Source: Bidens hawaiensis
Taxonomy: Eukaryota; Streptophyta; Magnoliopsida; Asterales; Asteraceae
Direction of reading: 5' to 3'
DNA: 64,000 nucleotides
NCBI GenBank assembly: GCA_021521415.1
Contig: JAIQDT010000299.1
Coordinates: forward strand, 1,488,001-1,552,000
Part shown: positions 48,611-60,153 of the stretch, piece by piece
Layout of the letters: every line of letters begins with the position of its first letter
How positions within the stretch are numbered: position 1 is the first letter of the stretch
The notes under the pieces: generated by a model
The model's database searches: none
What the model saw: the letters and a program-made list of their open reading frames with translations, nothing else
What the model was told of the DNA's origin: nothing
Program-made: the position numbers and the translations under genes

Positions 48611-49066
48611 TTCGGGTTATGTTGAAAGTTTCTCCATGGAAAGGCATTGTTCGTTTTCGTAAGAGGGGGAAGCTCAGTCCGAGGTTTATTGGTCCGTTCC
48701 GTATTTTGGCCCGAGTTGGTGAGGTAGCTTATAAGCTGGAATTACCCAAGGAGCTCGCGGGGATTCATCCTACTTTTCACGTGTCCCATCTGAGGAAATG
48801 CTTAGCGGATGAAGAGGCCCATATGCCTCTTGATGATATTGAGCTCGATGGTAAGCTGAACTACGTCGAGCAACCGATTGCTATCCTTGACCGTCAGGAG
48901 AGGCGACTGAGGAATAAGGTGGTTAGGCAGGTGAAGGTGCAGTAGAGACACCGTAAGGGTTCTGAGGCCACTTGGGAGTCCGAAGACGAGATGATGAAGC
49001 ATTATCTGCAGTTGTTCCTGTCGCATCGGGATTTGGGGAAGAATCCCATTGTAAGGGGGGTGGACT
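48611..49066 (+). pseudogene. integrase C-terminus and chromodomain of E
   Basis: Frame VMLKVSPWKGIVRFRKRGKL, then FIGPFRILARVGEVAYKLEL, HPTFHVSHLRKCL, and the chromodomain-like end AILDRQERRLRNKVVRQVKV. A TAG at 48943 replaces the tryptophan codon of VQWRHRKG, whose aromatic residue is normally part of the chromodomain cage. It reads on as GSEATWESEDEM. The chromodomain is the mark of chromovirus gypsy elements and guides integration to heterochromatin by family knowledge. The PPT follows (AAGGGGGGTGGAC). Confidence 0.9.
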
Positions 49067-50634
49067 TGTAACGCCCGTTAATTTCGGTTTCAAGAATTAA
49101 AGATTGTAGAGTATGTATAATTCTCAGGATTTATCCGACGTTCTTCAGAAGCCTTTGCGTCATCCCGATACGTCTAATCGCTTAAAATTTCTCCCATGTT
49201 GCATTAGTATTAAATTCCGGGGGCTAAAATGATAATGTTTTATAATATAACATTAAACAAAAAAAAACCCTAAACCTCTGCAGCTGCTGCGATCGGCCAA
49301 GTTCCAGCCCCCCTCCCTTCTTTGCTTCAACTTTTTGATCAATTCCAAGCTCCTAGAAGTAGTTCAAGGTATGTACTACAAGCCCCAACACTCTTTTTGT
49401 TCACTCCTAATCGTTTTGATGCTCAATTTTGCCGAAACTTTTCGTTGGACAGATTTTCGGCCAAGTTGTAATTGACCCACTTCCCGTGGATAAACATTAG
49501 AGTTTCCGGTGTAGAAAGATCCCCAGGTATGGCATTTACATCATATTAAAATTTCGTGGTCATTGGAGGTGTTTAGGTCGGTCAATCGATTTTAGTTCGA
49601 AAACTAGGGTTTATCAGGTGTAGAATTGCCAATTGTTGAGTTTGATGCGTTAATTGATCAGATGTCTGACCGAATCAGTTTGTACAGCCCTAGGGGGGTT
49701 TAAGGGCTGTGGAAAATATATAATTTTTTGATGCTCGGGGCTGTTTTGGTTGGTGCTTGGTCAATCGAGTCGGCGGTGCGCGAATTTTCGTTTAAATGTT
49801 AAATTGAGAGTTGTAAAAAGGTACCGTCAACCCGATCAACTCGGGTGACATAATTATGATGAATGAAAAGATTAAAGGGGGAATTTGGCCCATTTGGGGC
49901 TGATTCGTTTAATAATTTTTTTAAGGTTTATTACGCGCGTATTGGACTCGATTTGATTGCCGACGGGCAAGTGTTGGGCCTTGTGCCAAGTTGTTGGGCC
50001 TTGGGCCAGGTTGTTGGGCCTTGGGTCAAGTGTTGGGCCTTGGGCCACGTTGTTGGGCCTTGGGCCAAGTGTGGGGCCTTGGGCCAAGTTGTTGGGCTTG
50101 AACGGCCCATTAGGCAGGAGTGTTCTTACGGTCTAGCTTAGTAACACGTTGTGTATAGTTTACAGGCCCTTGCTTGTGATTGCGCACTTAGGGATTTCCT
50201 AACTCGTTGCAGGTGTTCGATTGATTTCAGGTGAGTTCTTGATGCCCCGTTTAACTCTTTTTATGTTTAGGCTAGCATGCACACCTAAGTGTTTTTCTTA
50301 CTTGATGAAATGTTTTGAATGGTTTTACATAGGCTTGCTAGTATTGGTAGGCCTTGGAATGTTATAGAATGTGTATGTATATATATATATATATTTAGAA
50401 TGGCCAATATTTGGCGAATGTTGTAGTCGTCTCGACTACTGAATGTTGCGTATGCCTACCTTGTGTTTGCATGCGCCGAATGTTACGTGTTTGGGTTGTA
50501 CGTTTGCTCGACCCTGAATGTTTTTAGTCGTCTCGACTACTGAATGTTGCGTATGCCTACTTTGTGTTTGCATGCGCTGAATGTTAAGTGTTTGGGTTGT
50601 ACGTTTTCTCTGCCTTGAATGTTATTATTGAATG

Positions 50635-50670
<36 letters not shown>

Positions 50671-51167
50671 ATATATATAGGAATGCACATATAGAGATGC
50701 ACATACGTAAGAATGACTATTTATTGAATGTGGTGACCTAACCGATGTACTTCCGTTTGTTGTTTTAAAACCGTTGGAATAATTATTTAAACTGTTGCTA
50801 CTTATTTAAAACTTGAACTCACTTAGCTTAAGCTGACTTTGTGTGCATGTTAGTGTGAGTTTCAGGTTAGGAAGAGGATGTCTTATCGCTTGGACGTGCA
50901 CGGAGCTACTTGGACGGTGAAGGGCATACTAGAATGAAGAATTGTTTATGAGCATTTTATTTCAAAAGACTTATAAAAGTTATACTTAATTTTGGTTTTG
51001 GGGTTAAATCCCCGGGTTTTGAGAACTCATTCATTTATTTACGTTTTCCGCCAAATTATACACTGTGATGTTATTTTAATGAAAAGAATTGTTTTTAAGT
51101 TTAATTATTTTTACGAGTGTTTGGAATGAATACCAACTGTGGGGTTCCCGGGTTTCGGGGCCTTACA
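49067..51167 (+). repeat. LTR 2 (middle) of element E
   Basis: 2101 bp, complete, TGTAAC...CCTTACA, followed by an intact PBS TGGTATCAGAGCC (51171-51183). It differs from LTRs 1 and 3 at many shared positions. Confidence 0.93.
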
Positions 51168-51516
51168 AGTTGGTATCAGAGCCTTGGTTCGAGGGATCTG
51201 AGCATCCCCGAATGCTTGGACTCGAACTTTAAGAAAAGAGACCAGTATGCCCACCGCGAGTAGCTGCACGCCAAGAGGTAACTTTTAATTATTTAGTCAT
51301 TTCTTTGAATTCAAAATTTCTCGGCATGTGATTAACTATTTAAGTGTTAGATGGAAGGGAAACAAGGTTAGGGGTAGGGGGTGGTTAGGACGGGCGGGTA
51401 AAGTAAACGACTAATTACACTTGATCAACGTCATTAGCAGTTTACCCATACCTTTCATGTTCTAATTACCACTTGTACTTGACTGTGTTAAAATTCTGTC
51501 TTTATAGGGATAAGTC

Positions 51517-51835
51517 ATGGTTAATACTCGAGCTGCTAAGAGGGGTGGTCCTAGTGTTCGCAGCCGTGGTCATAAGCCACGTGCCGATGCCGAGAGAGAG
51601 ATTCCTACTCCCCAGCGGGAGGAGACCCCGATTCTTGAGGAGGAGGATAACCCTGCCTTAGATCCTGCTTTGCGCGCGGCTATCGCGGATGAGGTTTACC
51701 AGGTGCTCCATAGCGCCATTCCTGAGATCGTTGCTGAGGCCGTCAGGGCCATGGAGGAGTCGCTGGTTGGTAAGGGTTCGGATAGGGGAAGGAAGAGTAA
51801 GGAGGTGCAGGTCGAAGAGGAAGAGGAAGATCCCC
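51517..51835 (+). pseudogene. gag N-terminus of element E
   Basis: The ATG at 51517 opens MVNTRAAKRGGPSVRSRG. It continues with NPALDPALRAAIADEVYQVL and EIVAEAVRAMEESLVGK, closely matching the gag start of D, then a poly-Glu linker. At about 51830 (GATCCCCAGG) it runs into LTR sequence, and the reading frame ends at 51906 in that sequence. The short match GATCC at the junction suggests deletion by microhomology. Confidence 0.88.
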
Positions 51836-52658
51836 AGGTATGGCATTTACATCATATTAAAATTTCGTGGGCATTGGAGGTGTTTAGGTCGGTCAATCGA
51901 TTTTAGTTTGAAAACAAGGGTTTATCGGGTGGAGAATTGCAAATTGTTGAGTTTGATGCGTTAATTGATCGGATGACCGACCAAATCAGTTTGTACAGCC
52001 CTAGGGGGGTTTAAGGGTTGTGGAAAAAATATTTTTTTTATGCTCGGGGCTGTTTTGGTTGGTGCTTGGTCAATCGAGTCGGCGGTGCGCTAATTTTCGT
52101 TTAAATGTTAAATTGAGAGTTGTAAAAAGGAACCGTCAACCCGATCAACTCGGGTGACATAATTACGATGAATGAAAAGATCAAAGGGGGAATTTGGCCC
52201 ATTTGGGGTTGATTCGTTTAACAATTTGTTTTAAGGTTTATTACGCGTGTATTCGACTCGATTTGATTGCCGATGGGCAAGTGTTGGGCCTTGGCCAAGT
52301 TGTTGGGCCTTAGGCCAGGTTTTTGGGCCTTGGGCCAAATGTTGGGCCTTGGGCCAAGTGTGGCGCCTTGGGCCAAGTTGTTGGGCTTGAACGGCCCATT
52401 AGGCAAGAGTGTTCTTACGGTCTAGCTTAGTAACATGTTGTGTATACTTTACAGGCCCTTGCTTGTGATTGTGCACTTAGGGATTTCCTAACTCGCTGCA
52501 GGTGTTCGATTGATTTCAGGTGAGTTCTTGATGCCCTGTTTAACTCTTTTTAAGTTTTGGGCTAGCATGCACACCTAAGTGTTTTTCTTATTTGATGAAA
52601 TGTTTTGAATGGTTTTACATAGGCTTGCTAGTATTGGTAGGCCTTGGAATGTTATAGA

Positions 52659-52706
<48 letters not shown>

Positions 52707-52945
52707 TTAGAATGGCCAATATTTGGCGAATGTTATAGTCGTCTCGACTACTAAATGTTGTGTATGCCTACCTTGTGTTTGCATGCGCCGAATGTTACGT
52801 GTTTGGGTTGTACTTTGCTCGACCTTGAATGTTTGTAGTCGTCTCGACTACTGAATGTTGCGTATGCCTAGTTTGTGTTTGCATGCGCTGAATGTTACGT
52901 GTTTGAGTTGTACGTTTTCTCGGCCCTGAATGTTATTATTGATTG

Positions 52946-52994
<49 letters not shown>

Positions 52995-53217
52995 CATATA
53001 TATATACATATATATACATATGTATATATGTATATATACATATATGTATATATATGTATACATATGTATATATATATGTATATATATGTATGTTATATGT
53101 ATATATGTATATATAATATATATACATATATGTATATATATGTATGCATATATGTATATATATGTATGCATATATATATACATATATTTTCTCGGCCCTG
53201 AATGTTATTATTGATTG

Positions 53218-53267
<50 letters not shown>

Positions 53268-53766
53268 TGATATATATAGGAATGCACGTATAGAGATGCT
53301 CATACGTAAGAATGACTATTTATTAAATGTGGTGACCTAACCGATGTACTTCCGTTTGCTGTTTTAAAACCGTTGGAATGATTATTAAAACTGTTGCTAC
53401 TTATTTAAAACTTGAACTCACTCAGCTTAACCTGACTTTGTGTGCATGTTAGTGTGAGTTTCAGGTTAGGAAGAGGATGCCTTATCGCTTGGACGTGCAC
53501 GGAGCTACTTGGACGGTGAAGGGCATACTGGAATGAAGAATTGTTTATGAGCATTTTATTTCAAAAGACTTATAAAAGTTATACTTAATTTTGGTTTTGG
53601 GGTTAAATCCCCGGGTTTTGAGAACTCATTCATTTATTTACGTTTTCCGCCGAATTATACTTTGTGATGTTATTTTAATGAAAAGAATTTTTTTTAAGTT
53701 TAATTATTTTTACGAGTGTTTGGAATGAATACCAACTGTGGGGTTCCCGGGTTTCGGGGCCTTACA
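51831..53766 (+). repeat. LTR 3 of element E, 5'-truncated
   Basis: Starts about 460 bp into the LTR. The first 200 bp are practically identical to LTR 1 (46963 onward) but not to LTR 2. It includes an expanded AT-rich array. Confidence 0.9.
52945..53272. repeat. AT/TATG-rich microsatellite array in E LTR 3
   Basis: Runs of (TA)n with TATATACATATATGTATA variants. The flanking phrase CTCGGCCCTGAATGTTATTA occurs at both sides (about 52919 and 53191), so a segment of about 272 bp has duplicated. Open frames rich in Y and I on both strands are artefacts. Confidence 0.92.
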
Positions 53767-53771
53767 CGTAG

Positions 53772-54099
53772 CTTACGGTAGACACGCACTGCCTTATGGT
53801 GGCAGCCACCACCATAGGCTATAGTTGGCCTGTCACCACTATGGTATTTTTCTTGTAACTTCTTCGTCCGAACTCCGATTTATGCCCCGTTTTCAGCCAC
53901 ATCTTCGTCTTCACTAGCTCTATCATTCCATGCAATAAAATCCTCCTTTCCTTTTCATCTCATATGCTCCCATTTAGCTCCTTTAAGCTCCGCACACCTG
54001 TAATCGTTAACTCACACAAAGTAATCGTGTTTCTGGCATATAAACACACAAAACATGTGATACGACTCATTTAATACACGATATTTCACCCACACATCA
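53772..54099 (-). repeat. 5' LTR of element A, part 2
   Basis: Continues 45628-46505 after element E and matches 1061-1411. Ends at CCCACACATCA, directly before the CCATC duplication. Confidence 0.92.
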
Positions 54100-54104
54100 C
54101 CATC

Positions 54105-54270
54105 CTTAACTATACATCCGAAGGGAGAACTCGATCAAGATGACAAACATATCGACTAAGTCACACTATGCTGCGTTTACTACTCTCTTTGCTGTAACGG
54201 GTACGCATATAATTACAGGCTTATCATATTTTCATATTTTTCCATTACTAACATGAAGAACTGATCAACA
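54105..54270 (+). repeat. LTR of host copia H, part 2
   Basis: Continues 1-185 across element A. It is taken to end at CTGATCAACA (54270) because a PBS follows immediately. Confidence 0.55.
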
Positions 54271-54284
54271 TGCGGCATCAGAGC
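54271..54284 (+). promoter_or_regulatory. degenerate PBS of host copia H
   Basis: TGCGGCATCAGAGC resembles the initiator-Met PBS TGGTATCAGAGC with small changes, directly after an LTR-like CA end. Confidence 0.55.
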
Positions 54285-54760
54285 GATATTGATTAATCAG
54301 TTATTCATGTTTTTCCTAAATCTGGAATTAAAATCGAAAGACATGAATTTTGATTAAAACTCTTAATTTTTTTTGGTTTTCTGTTCATGTTTTGTTAAGA
54401 AAACTAGTTATAATTGCTAAAATTCATATTAAAACACTAATATACTCGAAATCTGTTAAAAATATGTTTAAGATTTCAATTTTAGAGAAAACTAACTATA
54501 GATTCTTCGAAGATGTTCTTCATGATCATCATAAAATTCAAAGAATCGTCCTTATTTTGGATGAATCGTAGGAATAAAATATGTTTTTCCAATTTTGATT
54601 GATTTTTATCTATTAAAAAATTTTGAAACATGTTATAGTTTAATCAAATAAAGATTTCAAAATATGGGATAATTATAATTAAATCATTTAAATTAAGAAA
54701 CAAGATAATCCATTAAAATTCAAATTTCATCTTTATGATAAAATAGTTTATGGGATTTAA

Positions 54761-54789
<29 letters not shown>
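54285..54789 (+). other. leader of host copia H
   Basis: AT-rich non-coding DNA. A 73-codon open frame at 54350-54571 has no recognisable domain and is not called. It ends in a (TAA)n microsatellite (54759-54789) that was the target of solo LTR F. Confidence 0.5.
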
Positions 54790-54791
<2 letters not shown>

Positions 54792-55249
54792 TAAGACCCC
54801 GAATCCCGGGAATCCTACAGTTGGTATTCATCCAAAATACTTACAAAAATACTTAAACTTAAAAACAGTTCATTCCATTAAAATAACCAATTCATAGTTT
54901 AATTCAGCGGAAAATCATAATTAATAAAACAAGTTTCCAAAACCCGGGAATTATGCCCAAAACCAAATTAAAAGGTATTTAATAAAACGTTAAAAGAAAA
55001 ATGTTTATTATTATTAAAACTTCCGACTAAGCATGCCATCCACCGTCCAAGTAGCTTCGTGCACGTCCAAGCGGTAATGCATTCACCTCTTAACCTGAAA
55101 CTCACACTAACATGCATACAAAGTCAGCTTGAGCTGAGTGAGTTCAAGTTTTATTAATTAACATCTATAATAATAATCATAATAGTTATTCCAAGAGTTC
55201 TAAAATAGACGGGATATAACAGTTAGGCCATCATCATCAATAAATAATC

Positions 55250-55298
<49 letters not shown>

Positions 55299-56769
55299 TA
55301 TAATTACATCCATATATATATATATCATCCAAGTAATAACATCAGGGTCTAGCACACGTACAACCCAAACACGTAACATCTCATCCAACGTATGCAAACA
55401 CAAAGTAGGCATACATAAACATCCTTAGTCGATAACGACTAATAACATCGCCAATTATTGGTCATACAATAATACATACAAACATACCATAATATCATCC
55501 CAAGGCCTACCCTATACAAGTAAGCCTATACAAAATAGTTTAAACGGTTCATCAAACAAAATCGCTTAGGTGTGCATGCTAGACCAAAAACTTAAAAAGA
55601 GTAAACAGGGGCATCATGAACTCACCTAACACAAGGCACGAATTCACCACGAGCTAGAGAACCCTAAGTATCCCAAAACTCAAACGCCTGCCGGTAAACA
55701 TACAATCATCACAAATGACATCGAAAGGACTCGTTTATCCTACGAGACGTCCTAACATGGTTCGAGTTACCTAAAGCCTCAACCTCAACAAACTCATTCA
55801 TAACAGCCCCCAGGGCCTTAGATCCACCAACACGACCCTTAGATACTCTCGGGAATAAAGAATTCCCAAATTACCCCCGGAAGCACTAGGTGATACTAAC
55901 ACGCGCGTTTAAGAGTCGTTTAGGCAACTAACATCCAAATAAGCCCCGTGTGGACCCGATATGATAAATGCACAACCAACAAGTCCACACAAAGCTACAC
56001 GAGTCAAATGAGCCGGTAACTCGCAAGTACAACACACCAACTATTCAATAAACGCAAATGCGCGTGGTACCGACCCGTTTAAGTAACCGACAACCAATTT
56101 TGCCCCAATACTTATAGAAATCATTTTCGAACAGCCCGTACACTAAACCGAAGCTATCCGAACTGCATTGGTTATCACTTACTTCATATCTAGCGTTAAA
56201 CGCAACAATCTACCATTTTAGTCAATCGAAAACAATCTTTCAAACTACAACTAGTTGACCAATCAAACGAACACCAATGAACATGATTTTAAAGAATGTT
56301 ATACTAGACATACCTAGGAAGATTTTGGTGCAAAAACCATAATCAAAACAGTACCGAAACCGCTCAATTGCACAGCCATCCGGTTAACCTAAAACAAGCC
56401 ATTTATCGATCGATACGCGAGATATAATGATCATTTAATGCGTAAAAACTTGTAGGGACATAGTACTAACCTTCAATTAAAGTTTTATCCTCAAACCTTG
56501 GCTGCAAAAAGAAAAATCGGATGGTTTGGGGCTGATGGAGGCATCCGATCGGACATATGAGTGAGCGGTTAGGGTTTTCTGTTTATGATATAAAAATCTT
56601 ACACTCTAGCCCCTCCAAATGGAAATAAGGAGCAACTTGGTAAAAAAGTTAATTAGTTTAACTTACAGGAATGACGCAAAGGCCCCTTGAGAAGTGCTGG
56701 ACAACTCCCGAGAAATATACATATTTTACAAGCTTTAAACCATGGAACCGAGAACTAAAAGGTGTTACA
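54790..56769 (-). mobile_element. solo LTR F, chromovirus type, minus strand
   Basis: 1980 bp. On the + strand it starts TGTAAGACCCCGAATCCCGG and ends GGTGTTACA, the reverse complement of the C/D/E LTR plan, including TGAGCTGAGTGAGTTCAAG at about 55133. TSD AATAA at 54785-54789 and 56770-56774, inside the TAA microsatellite. An (AT)n run is at 55253-55295. No internal genes. Confidence 0.88.

Positions 56770-56853
<84 letters not shown>
56770..56853. repeat. (TAA)n microsatellite
   Basis: About 27 trinucleotide units with one interruption (ATTAAT near 56818). It is continuous with 54759-54789 on the other side of F. The poly-Asn frame over it is not a gene. Confidence 0.97.
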
Positions 56854-57690
56854 TTATGGGATAAAATAATTTATGGGTTAAAGATTTAAAAATAGATTTT
56901 GGTTTATTTTAAAATGGTTTTTGGTTTACCAAAATCTCGAAAACCTTATAAAACCCGAAAACTCTCATAATCCAGAAAACCCACTACAAGTCGGGCTCAC
57001 TAAAATTCCCGAGAACTCATAATTCCCAAGAACTCAAAATTCTCGATAACTAATTTCTCGAGAACTCTAATTTTCCCATAAACTGTTCCTAATTAAATTT
57101 TTTGTAAACAATTAAATCTTACAAAATTTTACAAAATATAAAATGTTTAACTTGAGTGAATTTTGATGTATCACTTCTGCCCAAAGGTGATGTGTTACGT
57201 CTACCTTATCATTCAAGTCTAACTACTACAAGCTTTTGTTAGATTTGCCCAACGTGATACAAATGTCTCACTTCTGCCTAAAGGTGATGCGTTACATTTT
57301 ATCTAGCAAAACTAGCTCGTGCATAACTAAAATAATTGTCTCACTTCTGCCCAAATGCGATGCGTTACAATTGTTTTGCACACATACTTAAATAAATTTT
57401 AATTCTGCCCAAAGGTGATTTATTTTTTATTTAAGTAGAACTTTTAATTGTAGTATATTAGTTTGATGTTAATAATAGACATATCATATCTTCAATAAAT
57501 ATAATGATCATCACATTAATGATTCTTCATTAATCTAATGATCATAAATTTTAATCTATATTTTTTTAATATCCCATAATATTACTCACTATAATTTTCT
57601 TCTATAAATAACCTTCTCATCCAAATCATCCACTCTAATATTAAAACATAATATAAGTTTTATATCATAAAAAGTTTCAGTAACATTTAG
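56854..57690 (+). other. leader of host copia H with TTCTGCCCAAAGGTGAT repeats
   Basis: Non-coding. Four degenerate copies of CACTTCTGCCCAAAGGTGAT plus GYGTTAC at about 57171, 57267, 57341 and 57404, spaced 60-95 bp. I associate this repeated phrase with leaders of some plant copia families, from memory. 56990-57070 has several CTCGAGAACTC-like words. Confidence 0.55.
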
Positions 57691-58330
57691 CTCTTCTCAT
57701 TTTTAATTATCCCGTAAGACATGATATGACTATCATATTGCTCTTTCTAATAACAATCATTCTATTGAAAATCATAGCATAAAAAATAGGATGAGTTAAT
57801 CATAATGTCTCTTATGGTAATGATAATCAAGAACTTATTTAAATAAATTCTATCACTAAAGTTATTCTAGATTTAGTTTTTCCTAAGACTAATCAAAATA
57901 ACTCCTAAGATGCATGCATTCCTTCAAAATTCTAACTATAAGGTTATTGGTTTTGCTAAATACATCATAATGTACAATACCATGACCTATAATATTAAGG
58001 GCTTACACATGAAAATAATTACACTTTTCCAATGCATTGTATACTAAATTTTGACTAGTACAATTTGATGCCTGAAGAATCAACTATAACACTCAGAAGT
58101 ACCAAAGGAAAATGAGCGTGTTGATCAGCAATATATGTACAAGAAAAGAAATATCTAGCAATGGAAATAAGATGTTATTCAACTCACCACCCTAAAACCT
58201 AAAATAGGATTATTCTAAAGTTCATAGATAAAATACAAGTATTACTTCCAGCTTTAAGTTCTTTAAGGAGAAGTCTCATTGCAAAAATATGCCATTAGAT
58301 TAGGCATAAGCAACATGACTATCCATAATT
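57691..58330 (+). pseudogene. gag remnant of host copia H
   Basis: Highly decayed. In shifting frames I can read NYNTQKYQRKMSVLIS followed by NICTRKE (58082-58150), which matches the copia gag phrase YNTxKDKWSxxELIxxCVQEEE. A knuckle-like KFFKEKSHCKK follows at 58253-58300, with Cys codons changed. Many stops. The order gag, knuckle, protease supports the call. Confidence 0.6.
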
Positions 58331-58369
58331 CAAAAGAACAACTGACTAAAATTAATAGTTGTATGTTAA

Positions 58370-58790
58370 TGATATTTAAGTCTGCGAATCCTAATATTTC
58401 CATTAACACATGATTGGTTAAGTCTAGTTCTATATGTTTACCAAAATCAACAAATAAATAACATGAGTGTTAGTGACAAATTTAAATGTTAAGGTTATTA
58501 GAACCATGATAAACTGTCTTTTAATTACGCTTTATGATACCTTAAATATTCTGGAGATTAATCAGATTTTAGTATCAATACTTGAGCTAAATTATGACAA
58601 CTATTAGGTTTGCATAGCCAACATAAAGTCACTCTTATCTTAAACTCTCATATTATTTGTTATCAACATCTGGATTGAAACATTTATAAAGTAGAACTGG
58701 ATGATACTATATACTTTCACAACTTCTGTTATCATGCAAATAAAAATTTAACAAAATACAAATGAGACCTATAAAATTCATCCATTAAAA
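58370..58790 (+). pseudogene. protease remnant of host copia H
   Basis: The frame at about 58385-58430 reads SANPNISINT-stop-LVKSSS, aligning with SNLVEVPLNTWWIDSGAT of copia proteases; the catalytic Asp codon is lost. 58540-58610 reads DTLNILEINQILVSILELNY, which aligns with the TLYVPxIxRNLxSxSKLD block. No integrase follows, because the next sequence is element G. Confidence 0.6.
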
Positions 58791-58887
58791 CCAAATTTCA
58801 TGGGAAATCATGACATATTTGATGAGGGTCATTTTTTTCATATAATCTCATTCTTGGCGATTTTAAATCATGTGTTAGATGTTTTAA

Positions 58888-59211
58888 ACAAGGCCTCGGG
58901 GGCTGTTATAATTGAACTTGGTGAGGTCGAGGCTTTAGATGACTCGAAACATGTTAGAACGCCTCGTAAGATAAACGAGTCCTTTCGGTATCGTTAGTAA
59001 TTATTGTGTATAATCCGACAGGCGTGTGAGTTGTGGGAATACTTAGGGGTTCTCTAGCTAGTGGTTACTTTGTGCCTCATGTCAGGTGAGTTCATGATAT
59101 CCCTTTTCACTTTTTTCAAGTTTTGGGCTAGCATACACACCTAACTAATTTTACTTGATAAACCGTTTGAATGAATTTCCATAGGCTTGCTTGTATTATG
59201 GTATATTTTGG

Positions 59212-59259
<48 letters not shown>

Positions 59260-60153
59260 GTATATATGTATGCTTACACATGTGTTATCTTATAGCCGAT
59301 GATTAGTGATGTTAATTAGTTATTATAGACTAAGGATGATTGTGTATGCCTTCTGTGAATGGCATACGGGATATCATGATCTTGGCTGGGCCAAACTATA
59401 CTACTCAGGTTCTAAAATCCTGTGGCCGGCCCTGGAAAGCCCGTGAGGGGGAATGCTCGTGTGGCATGATCACCATCGTATGGAATGTTGCGTGCATGAT
59501 GATTTTGGCCGGGCCAAACTATACTACTCAGGTTTTAAAATCCTGTGGCAGGCCCTGGAAAGCCCGTAAGGAGGGCGGCTCGTGTGGCATTATCATCATA
59601 ACGGGTCCCTAAAATCCCGTATCATCTGTTTGGGTCGTACAAGTGTTCGACCTTGATGTTATTATTTGGATGTTATGCATAGGGATATATTTATACATAT
59701 ATAAGTATGACTACTTATCATTTATCCATTGTCTAATTGTTCATATTTCGTATTATATTTAAACTCTTGGAATGATTTATATAACTGTCGTTTATTAAAA
59801 TTTGAACTCACTCAGCTCAAGATGACTTTGTGTGTATGTTAGTGTGAGTTTCAGGTTAAGAGGAGGATGCTTACCGCTTTGACGTGCTCGAGACTACTTG
59901 GACGGTTGAAGGCATATCTAGTCGGGGAATTTAATAATGAACTTGTTTCTTTTTAAATATTACTAGACGCATTCAAATTTAGTTTTAGGTAGATTTCCCG
60001 GTTTTTGGGAACTTGTTTTAATACTTATGACTTTCCGCTGATTTTATACTCTAAACTGGTTTTAAAATAAGTGACTTGCTATGGGTTTAAAATTTTGTTA
60101 AGTTTTGTGTCATGATTACCAACTGTGGGATTCCCGTGATTCGGGGTCTTACA
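58888..60153 (+). repeat. LTR 1 of element G, 5'-truncated
   Basis: 1266 bp, matching 62204-63426. Holds an (AT)n run at 59215-59270 and two units of a repeat of about 120 bp with GGGCCAAACTATACTACTCA at 59388 and 59510. Confidence 0.9.

Larger units (their letters stand above)
46506..53766 (+). mobile_element. three-LTR chromovirus-type element E
   Basis: TSD CGTAG at 46501-46505 and 53767-53771; ends TGTAACGCCC and GGCCTTACA. Order: LTR 1 lacking its last about 20 bp (46506-48610), integrase/chromodomain tail (48611-49066), complete LTR 2 (49067-51167), PBS and gag N-terminus (51168-51830), and LTR 3 lacking its first about 460 bp (51831-53766). The two internal fragments come from opposite ends of an element. 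Confidence 0.9.
186..54099 (-). mobile_element. Ty3/gypsy element A, Athila-like, with nested insertions
   Basis: One minus-strand element bounded by the 5-bp direct repeat CCATC at 181-185 and 54100-54104. Its LTRs start TGAT and end ATCA in element orientation. The PBS (45608-45624) matches the tRNA-Asp-type primer site of Athila elements. The gene order is gag, protease, RT/RNase H, integrase, then an extra 3' ORF. Without its insertions K, B and E the element would be about 12.6 kb. All coding regions carry stops or frameshifts. The two LTRs differ by roughly 5% over their first 165 bases by eye. Confidence 0.9.

Noticed and set aside
52848..53287. Long Y/I-rich open frames on both strands
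   Set aside because: They are translations of an AT microsatellite and have no domain or codon-use support.
54350..54571. Possible small host gene of 73 codons
   Set aside because: No domain, AT-rich, and it lies in the leader of decayed copia H.
56671..56889. Poly-Asn protein
   Set aside because: It is the translation of the TAA microsatellite plus LTR border sequence.
58883..58892. A left target duplication for element G
   Set aside because: The left LTR starts about 950 bp inside the LTR, so the true left border and its duplication are gone. The right flank ATAAT has no partner.
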